Positions 1 to 13,142 are shown, counted from the stretch's first letter. The stretch is 20,743 bases of DNA from Bifidobacteriaceae bacterium (GCA_031279575.1 JAITIG010000057.1:1-20743), one strand, 5' to 3'. Notes: generated by a model from the sequence alone, not told the origin. Program-made: numbers and translations.

Positions 1-2177
<2,177 letters not shown>

Positions 2178-2253
2178 GGCGTCAATCCTATTGGCCCGCC
2201 CCGGCCCTGGGCGGGGCCCACCGGCCCGGGCGGGCATGCGGCAGGATTGTCCT

Positions 2254-3216
2254 GTGGAGTTGGCGATGGCGGTGCGGCGCTTCTTGGCGCATCTTGGCGC
2301 CGAGCGCGCCATAGCCCCCGCCAGCCTCCAGGCCTACACCCGCGACCTGCGCAAATACCAAGATTTTTGCGGCGACCGGGAACTCGGGGCGATCCGCCAG
2401 GCCGATGTCGCGGCTTTCCGCGACCAGCTGGTGGCCGGGGGCCTGGCGGCGGCATCGGCCGGGCGCGCGATGGCGGCCGTGCGCGGTTTGCACAAGTTCG
2501 CCGCCTTGGAGGGCTGGAGTCAGGCCGACCCGGCGGCCGAGGTGAACCCCCCCAAGGTGGCCGCCCGCCTGCCCAAGGCGCTGACCGCGGCCCAAGTCGA
2601 AGCTATGATCGAGGCCACCGGCGCCGACCTGGCCGCGCGCGCCTTAGTCGAGGTGCTTTATGGGGCCGGGCTGCGCGTCTCGGAGGCGTTGGGGCTAGAC
2701 CTGGGGGACCTTGGCCAAGACCCGGAGCGGCCGGCCCTGCGGGTGCGCGGCAAGGGCGGCAAGGAGCGCGTGGTGCCGCTCGGCGCCTGCGCTCGCGCCG
2801 CCTTGGACGCCTACCTGGTGCGCGAGCGCCCCGCCCGCGCCGCCCGCGCCGCCAGCGCCGCCAGCCCCGCCCGCGCCGCCAGCCCCGCCCGGGCCGCCAG
2901 CCCCGCCCGGGCCGCCAGCGCCGCCCGAGGCCGGGGCGAGGCGGCCGTCTTCCTGGGCCGCCGGGGCGGCCGGCTGGCCCGGCAGGCGGCCTTCGATCTG
3001 GTCAGGGCGGCCGGCCAGGCGGCCGGCGCGCCCCAGGCGACCCCCCACACGCTGCGCCACTCGTTTGCCACCCACCTGCTGGAGGGCGGGGCGGACATCC
3101 GCGTGGTCCAAGAGCTGCTGGGGCACGCCTCGGTCGCCACCACCCAGCTTTACACCAAGGTCACCCCCGACCACCTGCGCCAGGTCTACCTGCTGGCGCA
3201 TCCCCGCGCCCTCTAG
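2254..3216 (+). CDS. xerD: Tyrosine recombinase XerD
   Basis: Site-specific tyrosine recombinase expected to resolve chromosome dimers at dif together with XerC. The N-terminal SAM-like core-binding domain has [19 protein letters not shown] and RDLRKYQDF. The catalytic domain shows the expected residues: Arg in [13 protein letters not shown], Lys in [29 protein letters not shown] with His and Arg, the LLGHAS histidine, and the Tyr nucleophile in TTQLYTKV. The wording [24 protein letters not shown] and [12 protein letters not shown] resembles actinobacterial XerD more than XerC. The GTG at 2254 is chosen because AGGA (2243-2246) sits seven bases upstream; ATG at 2236 or 2266 is also possible. 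An Ala/Ser/Pro/Arg insert encoded by an 18-bp tandem repeat (about residues 193-225) lies where homologues have a short linker. Confidence 0.88.
   Translation: MELAMAVRRFLAHLGAERAIAPASLQAYTRDLRKYQDFCGDRELGAIRQADVAAFRDQLVAGGLAAASAGRAMAAVRGLHKFAALEGWSQADPAAEVNPPKVAARLPKALTAAQVEAMIEATGADLAARALVEVLYGAGLRVSEALGLDLGDLGQDPERPALRVRGKGGKERVVPLGACARAALDAYLVRERPARAARAASAASPARAASPARAASPARAASAARGRGEAAVFLGRRGGRLARQAAFDLVRAAGQAAGAPQATPHTLRHSFATHLLEGGADIRVVQELLGHASVATTQLYTKVTPDHLRQVYLLAHPRAL
2857..2928 (+). repeat. Four in-frame 18-bp tandem units inside xerD
   Basis: Four consecutive 18-base units of the type GCCGCCAGCCCCGCCCGC (2857-2874, 2875-2892, 2893-2910, 2911-2928) encode Ala-Ala-Ser-Pro-Ala-Arg three times and then Ala-Ala-Ser-Ala-Ala-Arg. 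Degenerate Ala-Arg codons precede them from 2830. The units lie between the DAYLVRERP strand and the AAVFL strand of the catalytic domain, so copy-number change would alter a surface linker without shifting frame. Confidence 0.85.
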
Positions 3217-3262
3217 CCAACCGGCCAGCCAAACAGCCGGCCGGCCGGCCAGAGGGCGCGGG
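3203..3262. terminator. Bidirectional hairpin terminator between xerD and cotH
   Basis: CCCGCGCCCTCT at 3203-3214 is the exact reverse complement of AGAGGGCGCGGG at 3251-3262, giving a perfect 12-bp stem. Inside it CCGGCC (3221-3226) can pair with GGCCGG (3243-3248). The left arm overlaps the last xerD codons, and the whole structure lies between the convergent xerD and cotH stop codons. There is no T tract, which is common for hairpin terminators in high-GC actinobacteria. The arms are directly visible; the terminator role is inferred from position. Confidence 0.65.
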
Positions 3263-3273
3263 CCGGGCCGCGA

Positions 3274-6200
3274 TCAGGCGGCCTGGGTCAGCGGCCCCCA
3301 GTTGCCGGGGGTGTAGGCCCGCAAACCGGCCCCGGCCGGAACCGAGGCGCCCGGGGTGTAGGCCTGGGCGGCCGGGTTGGCGCCGCTTTGGCCCGGGATG
3401 GCCCCGGACTGGCCCATCGGGTCGGAGCCGTCCAGGGTGTAGTAGATGGCCGTGTCGCTGGCCGGCACCGCCAAAGCGAAGCCGCTGCCGTCGCTGACCG
3501 CCTCAACCTCCGGCAGGGTGTGGGTCAAACCGATCTTCGACCACTGCTCCAGGTTGTACTTGGTCCGCTCCGGCACCAGCGCGATCACGCCCGGGTTGTA
3601 CTCGCGCCACTTGGTCCAAGCGTTCGAGATCCCCATGTAGGCGGCGTCGAGCCGGTAGGGCGCCTCCAAGGCGGTCTGCTGGGCCAGCAGCATCGCCTGG
3701 ACGTTGCCAACCGACAGCGGCGCGCCATCGGCCCCCCGGAAGTCGCCGCTGGCCGGCCCGATCTGCTTCAGGACCTCGTCTTTGACCAAGGTCTTGAACT
3801 CCAGGTCGCCATCGGTCTGGCTGGAGGTGTCGTAGCGCGTCCAAGTCCGGAACATGTTGTACGGCCCGGCCTGGGAGGTCGAGTTGGCCCACTTGTAGCG
3901 GTAGTTGCCGCCGCCGCCCAGCACCGCCCCCGCGTAGGTGGCGGAGGTGGTGCGGCCGATGTTGTAGAAGGCGCCGTCGGAGTCGTTGACGTTGAACATC
4001 ATCTTCATGCCGCCCTCCGCCACCGAGTTCTGCACGATGGCGTTCCACTCGTTCTCAGTGTCGATGTAGCGGAACAAGATCATGGTTTGGATCAGGCTCT
4101 TGACGTCGACATAGGCCTCGAAGGTGGCGTAGTTGCCGGAGTTGGCGGCGGCGTGGACGGCCCGCATCACCGCCACATCGCCATCGCCCTCCTCGACCCT
4201 GCCGGAGGTGAAGTAGGCGTCCTGGTAGCTGACCTTGGTGAACTCGTCCGAGTCGATGTCGAAGTAGGGCTCGAAGGTGTGCGCCCCGAAGTCCTCCCGC
4301 ATGGTCTTCAGCCCCGCGTACTGCCCGTTGTAGAAGTAGTGCACATAGCGGGCGTGCGAGTCGAAACTGCCCATCTGGTTGGCCAGCAGGCGGGTGGCCA
4401 TGTCGTTGTAGCGCAAGAAGCCGTGGGTTGAGATGGCGTCGTCTTGGGGGCCGTCCTGGCCCTCGGCCAACTCCAGCTTCTTGTACTCCCCGACCAGCTC
4501 GTAGGGCTCGCCCTCAAACGGTTTGAAGAACTCGTACTTGGCTTTGCCGGCCCCGTAGTCCTTCTTGAAACGCACCGCGATGCCGCTGTTGAAGCGCGTG
4601 GCCGAGACCTGGCCAAAGCGCTTGACGCCGATCGGCTGGGCGTAGTCCGCCTCGCCGGAGCCCGGCTCGGGCATGAACTCGAAGTAGCTTTGGACGTAGT
4701 CGGCGCTGGATGAGTGCGACAGCTCCGCCACATCGGAGGTGATGGAGACAATCGGCAAGGCGTTGAGCGCGGCGGCGTAGGCGGCATCGTCGATGGTCGC
4801 CTTGTTGGCCCTGGTCCAGCGCCCGGAGGAGGCCGCCACCTCGTTCTTCAGGTTGTCCAGCAGAACGTAGGTGCGGGTTTGCGGCGTCGAGGTGCCGGCC
4901 GCGTCGTAGGCCACGGCCCGCACCGCCATCGACTGGGAGACGTTGACGGGACCGGTGTACAGCGTCCCGGCGGTGGCCGATGGCGTCGAGCCGTCCACCG
5001 TGTAGCGGATCTGGGCGCCCGGCAGGCTGGTGATCTCCAAAGCGAAGCCGGTCTCATAGCGCCCGCGGTCGTGGGAGAAGCTGATGGGGTACTTCTGCGG
5101 CTGGGCGTTGTTGGAGTAGCCGTAGGAGTCCGCCGCCATGAAGAAGATCTCGCCGCCGTCCGGCTGGCGGGCGTGGGTCTCCAAATAGACCTGCTCGCTG
5201 TAGGCGAAGGCGTCGATGACGCGCGGGGAGCCGCTGCTCATATCGGTCAAGTTGACCTCGCCGCTCTTCTTGAAGTCGAAGTTGAGGTGGTCGAGCCCCT
5301 TGTCGGTGTCTTCGTCGGCGTACAAGATGACGTAGGACTTGGGCGGCAGCAACAGCCCGCCGAAGTCGAAGGTGTCGCCCTTCTTGATGCCGTCCCGCCA
5401 CAGGCGGATCTTCTCGCCCAGGTAGGCGAACTTGTCGGTGGCGTTGTACAGCTCGGCCCAATCGTCCTCGTTGGCGGCTGTGCCGGAGGTGGACAGCTCG
5501 TTGATGTAGACGCCCTCGATCAAGGTCGGGTCGGAGACCACGTTCTCCCAGGCCCCGGCGCCGTCGAAGCGGTACTCCAGGCGCAGCCGGGCCGCGTCCG
5601 CCCCCGGGCCGGAGTAGACCGAGCCGATGAAGCCGTCGCCGTCCAGCTTGAAGGCCAGCGCCTGGCCGGAGGTCCAGCCGCCCAGGCGGGCCTCGTCGAC
5701 CAGGTCTTTCAGGTTGGGCGTGCGCACGGTGGCGCGGCTCTGCCTGAAGGCCTCGACCTGCCAGCCGACCTGGCCGAGGGAGTATTTCCGGCTGGTGATG
5801 GCGCCGGCGGTGGTCGGATACGAGCCGGCGTCGCCCAACTCGGATTGGATGGTCAGGTTCGAGGTCCGCCCGCTGGGGCCGTCCGCCTGGGTGGTGAACT
5901 CGATGTAGGCGTCCACCAAGGTGGCGTCGGCCGGCAGGGCGACCGCGGCGAAGCGGAAGGCGGCCACGTCGCGCGTGCTGGCCGAGGTGGTCGAGCTGCG
6001 GTAGCCGCCCAGTTGGATCGACCCGGAGCGCTCCATCGAGCCGTTGGCGCCCAGCTCCTCGGCGTCGTCGTAGTTGTCGGCCACGGCGATGGTGGCGTCG
6101 GCGTAGTTGGAGTAGTAGCTGACCCGCAGCTTGGGCGCGGCCGAGGCGGAGCCGTTGTAGCTGCGCGCGGACAGGGCTTGGGCGGGGGTCAGGCCGTGGA

Positions 6201-8130
6201 TCTTGAACACCCAGTCGGCCCTGTCGGCGTTGGCGGCGAACTGCTGCGCCAGGATCGCCCCCAGGCCGGAGGCGGTGTAGGCCTGGCCGCTGGACAGCTT
6301 GGGCGCGGTCAGGGTGACCGGATCGGTCCAGGCCCGCCCGGCGAAGGCGCCCGGCGCGGAGGCGAAGGCGCCGCGGCTGGAGGTCTCGCCCACCACCTCG
6401 ATGCGGCCGTCGGCCGGGGCCGAGGCGCTGGCGGTGAAGACCAGCTCGGCGCCGGCGATGACGGCGTCGGCGGGCAGGTCCAGGCCGGTGAAGCGGAGGT
6501 AGGTGTCGTAGTTGCGCGACGAGCTGTACTGCGAGTGCAGCGACAGCGAGGAGCTGGACAGGTCCACCTGGGTGGCGTTGGCCAGCGCGTCGTCGTCGCC
6601 GGCGGTGATGGCGGCCTCGGCGGTGGTGGTGCCGGGGGCTGGGCCGACGATGTAGTTGTGGGTCAGCACGCCGACGTCATTTAGGCCGCCGGTGGAGTAG
6701 ACCTTCAGCTGGGTGCGCCCCTCGCCGATGGCGATGGGCCCGCTGTAGGCCAGGCCGGCGCCCGGCCCGGGGTTGGTCCCGTCCAGGGTGTAGGTGACTT
6801 GGCCGGGGGCGTCGCAGTCGACCGAGACCAGTTGGCCTTCGGCGTACAGCCCGCCGGGCGGGGTGACGGCGCAGGCCACCTGGTTGGTGATGCCGTCGAG
6901 GTTGGGGCCCGCGCCCATGTGGTACAAGATGACCAGGCGGGCCCGGTTGGCCGTGTTGCCGCCGGGGTAGACGGCGCCGATGTTGTTGGTGCCCTCCAGG
7001 GCGAAGGCCAGGGCCTGGCCGGGCTGCCAGCCCAGGATGCGGGTCTCGTCGATCAGGCGGGCCAGGTTGGCGGTGCGCGCCTTGGCGCCGGTCTGGGTGA
7101 AGGACGGCTGGTTGTAGGCCACCACCTGGTTGCCGTAGGGCCGGGAGCTGATGGCCCGGCTGGCCGAGGTGTAGGTGGCCGGGTCGCCCAACTCGGCTTT
7201 GACGGCGATGTCGCTGGAGCGCCCGGAAGAGCCGGTGGCTTGGACCGTGAACTCGATGTAGGCGTCGTCGATCTCGGCCAGGGCCGGCAGTTGGACATCG
7301 GCGAAGCGGAAGGCCGAGACCTGCTTGTTGCCGGCCGTCAGCGAGTTCGAGTAGTACCCGCCGATGCTCATGTTGCTCTCAAGGTCGATCGACTGGCCGG
7401 TGCCGTACTCCTCGGCGTCGTCGGACGAGGCGGCCACCGGCGTCTCGATGCGGCCGGTTTGCGAGGTGTAGGTCAGTGTCAGCTTGGGCGCGGCGCTGGC
7501 CGAGCCGTTGTAGGACCGGGCGATGTATTTGGCCGATGGCGTCAACCCGGTGAACTTGAAGACGTAGGCCGAGCGCGCCGGGTCGGCCGTGTGGGCGGCT
7601 TGGACCAGGCAGGACAGGTCGGCGCTGTTGACCACCGTGCCGGAGGCGGCCGCCTGGGCCTGCCATTCGACGGTGGCGTCGGAGAACTGGCGCGAGGTGA
7701 ACGATGAGACCGAGGAGGTGAAGGCGGCGGCGGCGGAGGTCTCGGCCGCGACCGCGAAGCTGGAGGCGGCCGAGGCCGAGTCGCGCAGCGTGAAGCTGAT
7801 GCTGGCGGAGGTGACGACGGCATCGGCCGGCAGGCTGAGGCCGGTGAAGCGGAGGTAGTTCTGGTAGGTGCGCGAGCTCGAGTAGGCCCCGTGCAGATAG
7901 ATCCCGCTGGAGGTCAAGTCGACATATTGGGAGTTGGCCATGGCGTCTTGGTCGCCGGCGGCGATGGCCGCGGTGACGGTTTGGGTGACGGGCGCGGCCG
8001 GCGGGGCCTGCTGCATGGCGAAGGAGGGCGCGGTGGCCAGGCCAATTCCGGCGCCGGCCAAAGCGGCGGCGGTGACGGCGGCCAGGCGGGCGCGCGACGG
8101 GCGTCTGCGAGGGTGGCTGTTGGCGGGCAT
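3274..8130 (-). CDS. Large secreted CotH-kinase and lamin-tail multidomain protein
   Basis: Predicted exported protein of 1618 residues. ATG at 8130 follows AAGGAG (8147-8142, minus strand), and a Sec signal peptide is visible: a basic stretch PRRRPSRAR, a hydrophobic Ala-rich core, then APSFAMQQ (residues 1-40). Next come beta-rich module A (about 50-225) and module B (about 227-410), a chitobiase/hexosaminidase-C-like Ig fold (about 417-495), second copies of A (502-675) and B (677-860), a lamin-tail domain (862-1010, VYINELSTSG), another hexosaminidase-C-like fold (1017-1105, IRYTVDGSTPSATAG), a CotH kinase domain (about 1125-1530) and a last Ig-like fold (1539-1600, YYTLDGSDP). The CotH part has YFEFMPEPG, GVKRFGQVSATRFNSG, YNGQYAGLK and NVNDSDGAFY, the probable acidic metal site. 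There is no LPXTG motif or C-terminal membrane helix, so anchoring is unclear. CotH relatives include spore-coat protein kinases and cell-surface proteins; the substrate here is unknown. Local GC is lower than in its neighbours. Confidence 0.88.
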   Translation of the reverse strand: MPANSHPRRRPSRARLAAVTAAALAGAGIGLATAPSFAMQQAPPAAPVTQTVTAAIAAGDQDAMANSQYVDLTSSGIYLHGAYSSSRTYQNYLRFTGLSLPADAVVTSASISFTLRDSASAASSFAVAAETSAAAAFTSSVSSFTSRQFSDATVEWQAQAAASGTVVNSADLSCLVQAAHTADPARSAYVFKFTGLTPSAKYIARSYNGSASAAPKLTLTYTSQTGRIETPVAASSDDAEEYGTGQSIDLESNMSIGGYYSNSLTAGNKQVSAFRFADVQLPALAEIDDAYIEFTVQATGSSGRSSDIAVKAELGDPATYTSASRAISSRPYGNQVVAYNQPSFTQTGAKARTANLARLIDETRILGWQPGQALAFALEGTNNIGAVYPGGNTANRARLVILYHMGAGPNLDGITNQVACAVTPPGGLYAEGQLVSVDCDAPGQVTYTLDGTNPGPGAGLAYSGPIAIGEGRTQLKVYSTGGLNDVGVLTHNYIVGPAPGTTTAEAAITAGDDDALANATQVDLSSSSLSLHSQYSSSRNYDTYLRFTGLDLPADAVIAGAELVFTASASAPADGRIEVVGETSSRGAFASAPGAFAGRAWTDPVTLTAPKLSSGQAYTASGLGAILAQQFAANADRADWVFKIHGLTPAQALSARSYNGSASAAPKLRVSYYSNYADATIAVADNYDDAEELGANGSMERSGSIQLGGYRSSTTSASTRDVAAFRFAAVALPADATLVDAYIEFTTQADGPSGRTSNLTIQSELGDAGSYPTTAGAITSRKYSLGQVGWQVEAFRQSRATVRTPNLKDLVDEARLGGWTSGQALAFKLDGDGFIGSVYSGPGADAARLRLEYRFDGAGAWENVVSDPTLIEGVYINELSTSGTAANEDDWAELYNATDKFAYLGEKIRLWRDGIKKGDTFDFGGLLLPPKSYVILYADEDTDKGLDHLNFDFKKSGEVNLTDMSSGSPRVIDAFAYSEQVYLETHARQPDGGEIFFMAADSYGYSNNAQPQKYPISFSHDRGRYETGFALEITSLPGAQIRYTVDGSTPSATAGTLYTGPVNVSQSMAVRAVAYDAAGTSTPQTRTYVLLDNLKNEVAASSGRWTRANKATIDDAAYAAALNALPIVSITSDVAELSHSSSADYVQSYFEFMPEPGSGEADYAQPIGVKRFGQVSATRFNSGIAVRFKKDYGAGKAKYEFFKPFEGEPYELVGEYKKLELAEGQDGPQDDAISTHGFLRYNDMATRLLANQMGSFDSHARYVHYFYNGQYAGLKTMREDFGAHTFEPYFDIDSDEFTKVSYQDAYFTSGRVEEGDGDVAVMRAVHAAANSGNYATFEAYVDVKSLIQTMILFRYIDTENEWNAIVQNSVAEGGMKMMFNVNDSDGAFYNIGRTTSATYAGAVLGGGGNYRYKWANSTSQAGPYNMFRTWTRYDTSSQTDGDLEFKTLVKDEVLKQIGPASGDFRGADGAPLSVGNVQAMLLAQQTALEAPYRLDAAYMGISNAWTKWREYNPGVIALVPERTKYNLEQWSKIGLTHTLPEVEAVSDGSGFALAVPASDTAIYYTLDGSDPMGQSGAIPGQSGANPAAQAYTPGASVPAGAGLRAYTPGNWGPLTQAA
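5550..6630 (-). repeat. Second A-B module copy within the cotH-family gene
   Basis: This stretch encodes a second A-B pair. Module A' has SSSRNYDTYLRFTGLDLPAD and ARSYNGSASAAPKLRVSY. Module B' has DDAEELG, AFRFAAVALPADATLVDAY, IEFTTQADGPSGRTSN and SELGD. These match the copy encoded at about 6900-7980 nearly position by position. The duplication is clear at protein level. I cannot measure DNA identity by eye. Confidence 0.8.
6900..7980 (-). repeat. First A-B module copy within the cotH-family gene
   Basis: This stretch encodes the first A-B pair after the signal peptide. Module A has SSSRTYQNYLRFTGLSLPAD and ARSYNGSASAAPKLTLTY. Module B has DDAEEYG, AFRFADVQLPALAEIDDAY, IEFTVQATGSSGRSSD and AELGD. 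The B pattern (DDAEE, then FRF, LP, AYIEF and ISSR) resembles jelly-roll-like modules often repeated in large bacterial extracellular proteins; that family link is from memory. Confidence 0.8.
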
Positions 8131-8351
8131 TGGGGGAATGTCTCCTTGTGAAGTTGAGCGAAGCCGGGCCCCGGATGGGGCTCTTGGCGTGTAATGCCTA
8201 TAAAAGCGCGCCCGTAGGCGACCATGCCGGGCGTGTTTCCCCGACAGTACCATCGTGCGGGCGGGTAGGGAAAGCATAGTAGCATTTACCTTGACGTCGA
8301 GATAATACTTTTGGCGCGGGGCGGCGGAGCCCCGCCGGGAAGGAACACACC
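8131..8351. promoter_or_regulatory. Divergent control region between cotH and acnA
   Basis: This is the only sizeable AT-richer stretch in the window, and it must hold the promoters of two diverging genes. Toward acnA a GATAAT at 8301-8306 matches the -10 consensus at five of six positions but has no convincing -35 at 16-18 bases. TATAAA at 8199-8204 is another AT-rich hexamer. CTTGACGTCGAG at 8290-8301 is a near-palindrome overlapping the candidate -10. Ribosome binding sites are clear on both sides: AAGGA at 8340-8344 for acnA, seven bases before its ATG, and AAGGAG at 8147-8142 on the minus strand for cotH. I could not pick a convincing cotH promoter. Confidence 0.45.
8245..8260 (+). promoter_or_regulatory. 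Possible AcnR-like operator upstream of acnA
   Basis: CAGTAC at 8245-8250, then CAT, C and GTGCGG at 8255-8260, has the spacing of the AcnR site of Corynebacterium glutamicum as I remember it (CAGNACnnncGTACTG). The left half matches fully and the right half at four of six positions. AcnR is a TetR-type repressor of aconitase, and its gene usually sits beside acn. No such gene is next to acnA here, which weakens the call. Confidence 0.25.
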
Positions 8352-11099
<2,748 letters not shown>

Positions 11100-11195
11100 C
11101 TGGAGGAGTCGCGCCACGCCAGCCGCGGCCCGGCTCGAGCCGACCGGGCGCGCCGGGTTAGCGCCTAAGATAAGTAGACCCGCGAACTGAAAGGT
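11100..11195 (+). promoter_or_regulatory. acnA-dxs gap with palindrome and candidate dxs promoter
   Basis: The gap holds a perfect 12-base palindrome, CGGCTCGAGCCG, at 11131-11142, which could be part of an acnA terminator or an operator. A TAAGAT at 11166-11171 inside a locally AT-rich stretch (11159-11176) could be a -10 element for dxs, giving a leader of about 20 bases. No good -35 is visible. AAAGG at 11190-11194 lies only one base before the GTG at 11196 but ten bases before a TTG at 11205. Confidence 0.3.
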
Positions 11196-13142
11196 GTGGC
11201 CCTGTTGAACCCTGCGCGCCGGGACCTCGCCGGCGGTCGGAGCCGACCCCCGGGCACGGTGCTGGCCGGCCTGGCCGGCCCGTTGGAGCTCAAGCGGCTG
11301 GCCGAGGGCGACTTGGCGGACCTGGCGGCGGACATCCGCGACTTCCTGGTTGAGACGGTGTCCAAATCCGGCGGCCACCTGGGCCCCAACCTGGGCGTGG
11401 TGGAGTTGACGATCGCCTTGCACCGGGTTTTCGACTCGCCCCGGGACACGTTTGTGTTCGACACCGGGCACATCGCCTACGTCCACAAGATCCTCACCGG
11501 GCGGCGCGATTTCAGCTCGCTGCGCCAGGAGGGCGGCTTGTCCGGCTACCCCAGCCGGGCCGAGTCGGTCCACGATGTGCTGGAGAACAGCCACGCCTCG
11601 GCCGGCTTGTCCTGGGCGGCGGGGATCGCCGCCGGGCGTTCGCTGCGCGGCGAATCCGACCGCTTCACCATCGCCGTGGTGGGCGATGGCGCGCTGACCG
11701 GCGGCATGAGCTGGGAGGCGCTGAACAACATCGCGGCCGCCAACCAGGGCCGGCTGGTGGTGGTGGTCAACGACAACGGCCGCTCCTACGCCCCGACGAT
11801 TGGCGGCCTGGCCCAGCATTTGTCCGGGCTGCGCACCCTGCCGCGCTACGAGCAGGTGCTGGGCTGGGGCAAACGCCAGCTGCGGACCCGGGGCGGGCGC
11901 CTCGGCCGGTTTGTCTACGGCGCCTTGCACGCTTTGAAGAAGGGCGTCAAGGACGTGGTCGCGCCTCAGGCCATGTTCGAGGACCTGGGCTTGAAGTACA
12001 TCGGCCCGGTCGACGGCCACGACGTGGCCGCCTTGGAGCGGGCCCTGGCCCAGGCCAAGGCCTTTGGCGGCCCCGTCCTGGTCCACGCCATCACCGAGAA
12101 AGGCCGCGGCTATGTGCCCGCCGAGGGCCACCTGCCGGACCGCTTCCACTCGGTTGGCCGCATCCACCCGGAGACCGGCCTGCCCCTGGAACCCTCGCGT
12201 TTTGGCTGGTCGTCGGTGTTTTCCGACGAGTTGGTGCGGTTGGGGCGCAAACAGGGGGAGATTGTGGCGATCACCGCCGCGATGCTGGAGCCGGTGGGCC
12301 TGGTGCCCTTCGCGGCCGAGTTCCCGGACCGGGTCTTCGATGTCGGCATCGCCGAGCAGCACGCCGCCGCCACCGCCGCCGGGCTGGCCTTCGCCGGCTT
12401 GCACCCGGTGGTGGCGGTCTACGCCTCGTTTCTGAACCGGGCCTTCGACCAGATTTTGATGGACTGCGCCTTGCACCGGGCGGGCGTCACTTTTGTGCTG
12501 GACCGGGCCGGCATCACCGGCTCGGATGGGCCGAGCCACAACGGCCAGTGGGATTTGGCGCTGTTCCGGCTGGTCCCCGGGTTGCGCTTGGCCGCCCCGC
12601 GCGATGCCGAGCGGCTGCGCCAAGCCCTGCGCGAGGCTGTCGCCATCGGCGACGCCCCCACGGTGGTGCGCTACCCGAAGGGCCCCTTGCCGCCGGCCGT
12701 GCCCGCCATCGGCCGCGCCGGGGGCGTCGACGTGCTGGCGGGCGGGCTGGCCGGGGCGGGCCAGGGGCCCAACCTGCTGCTGGTGGCGATCGGCTCCGAG
12801 GCCGCCACCGCCCTGGCCGCGGCCGAGATCCTGGCCGGGCGGGGGGTGGCCGCGACGGTGGTGGACCCGCGCTGGGTTTACCCCGTGCCGGAGGAGCTGG
12901 TGCGCTTGGCGGCCGGCTGCGAGCTGGTGGTGACCTTGGAGGACGGCATGGTGGCGGGCGGCGCGGGCGAGGCGGTGGCGCGGGCCATCGCCCAGCGGGG
13001 TTTGACGCTGCCGGTGGTCAACTGCGGCCTGCCGCAGGAGTTCTTCGCCACCGCCTCGCGCCAGTCCATCGCCGCCCGGGCCGGGCTGACCGCGCAGGCG
13101 GTGGCCGCCAAAGCCCTGGCCGCCTGGCCGGCGGCGGTCTAG
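11196..13142 (+). CDS. dxs: 1-deoxy-D-xylulose-5-phosphate synthase
   Basis: Condenses pyruvate with glyceraldehyde 3-phosphate to DXP, the first step of the MEP isoprenoid pathway; it needs ThDP and Mg2+. The 648 residues match the family. Seen in order: [20 protein letters not shown] with the active-site His, [16 protein letters not shown], the ThDP motif [62 protein letters not shown] with the catalytic Glu, [19 protein letters not shown], and the C-terminal transketolase domain. The GTG start gives M-A-L-L, like the family's usual M-x-L-L opening; TTG at 11205 is better spaced from AAAGG. The N-terminus carries about 20 extra Arg/Gly/Pro-rich residues before [15 protein letters not shown]. 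The TAG stop shares CTAG with the stop of convergent rnd. Confidence 0.96.
   Translation: MALLNPARRDLAGGRSRPPGTVLAGLAGPLELKRLAEGDLADLAADIRDFLVETVSKSGGHLGPNLGVVELTIALHRVFDSPRDTFVFDTGHIAYVHKILTGRRDFSSLRQEGGLSGYPSRAESVHDVLENSHASAGLSWAAGIAAGRSLRGESDRFTIAVVGDGALTGGMSWEALNNIAAANQGRLVVVVNDNGRSYAPTIGGLAQHLSGLRTLPRYEQVLGWGKRQLRTRGGRLGRFVYGALHALKKGVKDVVAPQAMFEDLGLKYIGPVDGHDVAALERALAQAKAFGGPVLVHAITEKGRGYVPAEGHLPDRFHSVGRIHPETGLPLEPSRFGWSSVFSDELVRLGRKQGEIVAITAAMLEPVGLVPFAAEFPDRVFDVGIAEQHAAATAAGLAFAGLHPVVAVYASFLNRAFDQILMDCALHRAGVTFVLDRAGITGSDGPSHNGQWDLALFRLVPGLRLAAPRDAERLRQALREAVAIGDAPTVVRYPKGPLPPAVPAIGRAGGVDVLAGGLAGAGQGPNLLLVAIGSEAATALAAAEILAGRGVAATVVDPRWVYPVPEELVRLAAGCELVVTLEDGMVAGGAGEAVARAIAQRGLTLPVVNCGLPQEFFATASRQSIAARAGLTAQAVAAKALAAWPAAV

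Noticed and set aside
2178..2312. N-terminal extension of transketolase by 45 residues
   Set aside because: The extension is basic and Cys/Arg-rich with no family similarity and overlaps the xerD 5' region. The ATG at 2177 has a good AGGA site and the normal N-terminus.
2857..2928. Tandem units in xerD as a possible CRISPR array
   Set aside because: Units are only 18 bp, directly adjacent without spacers, and in frame with the coding sequence.
4714..6684. Plus-strand open frame of about 656 codons opposite the cotH gene
   Set aside because: Val/Gly-rich low-complexity translation with no motif, fully antisense to a gene with clear signal peptide and domains.
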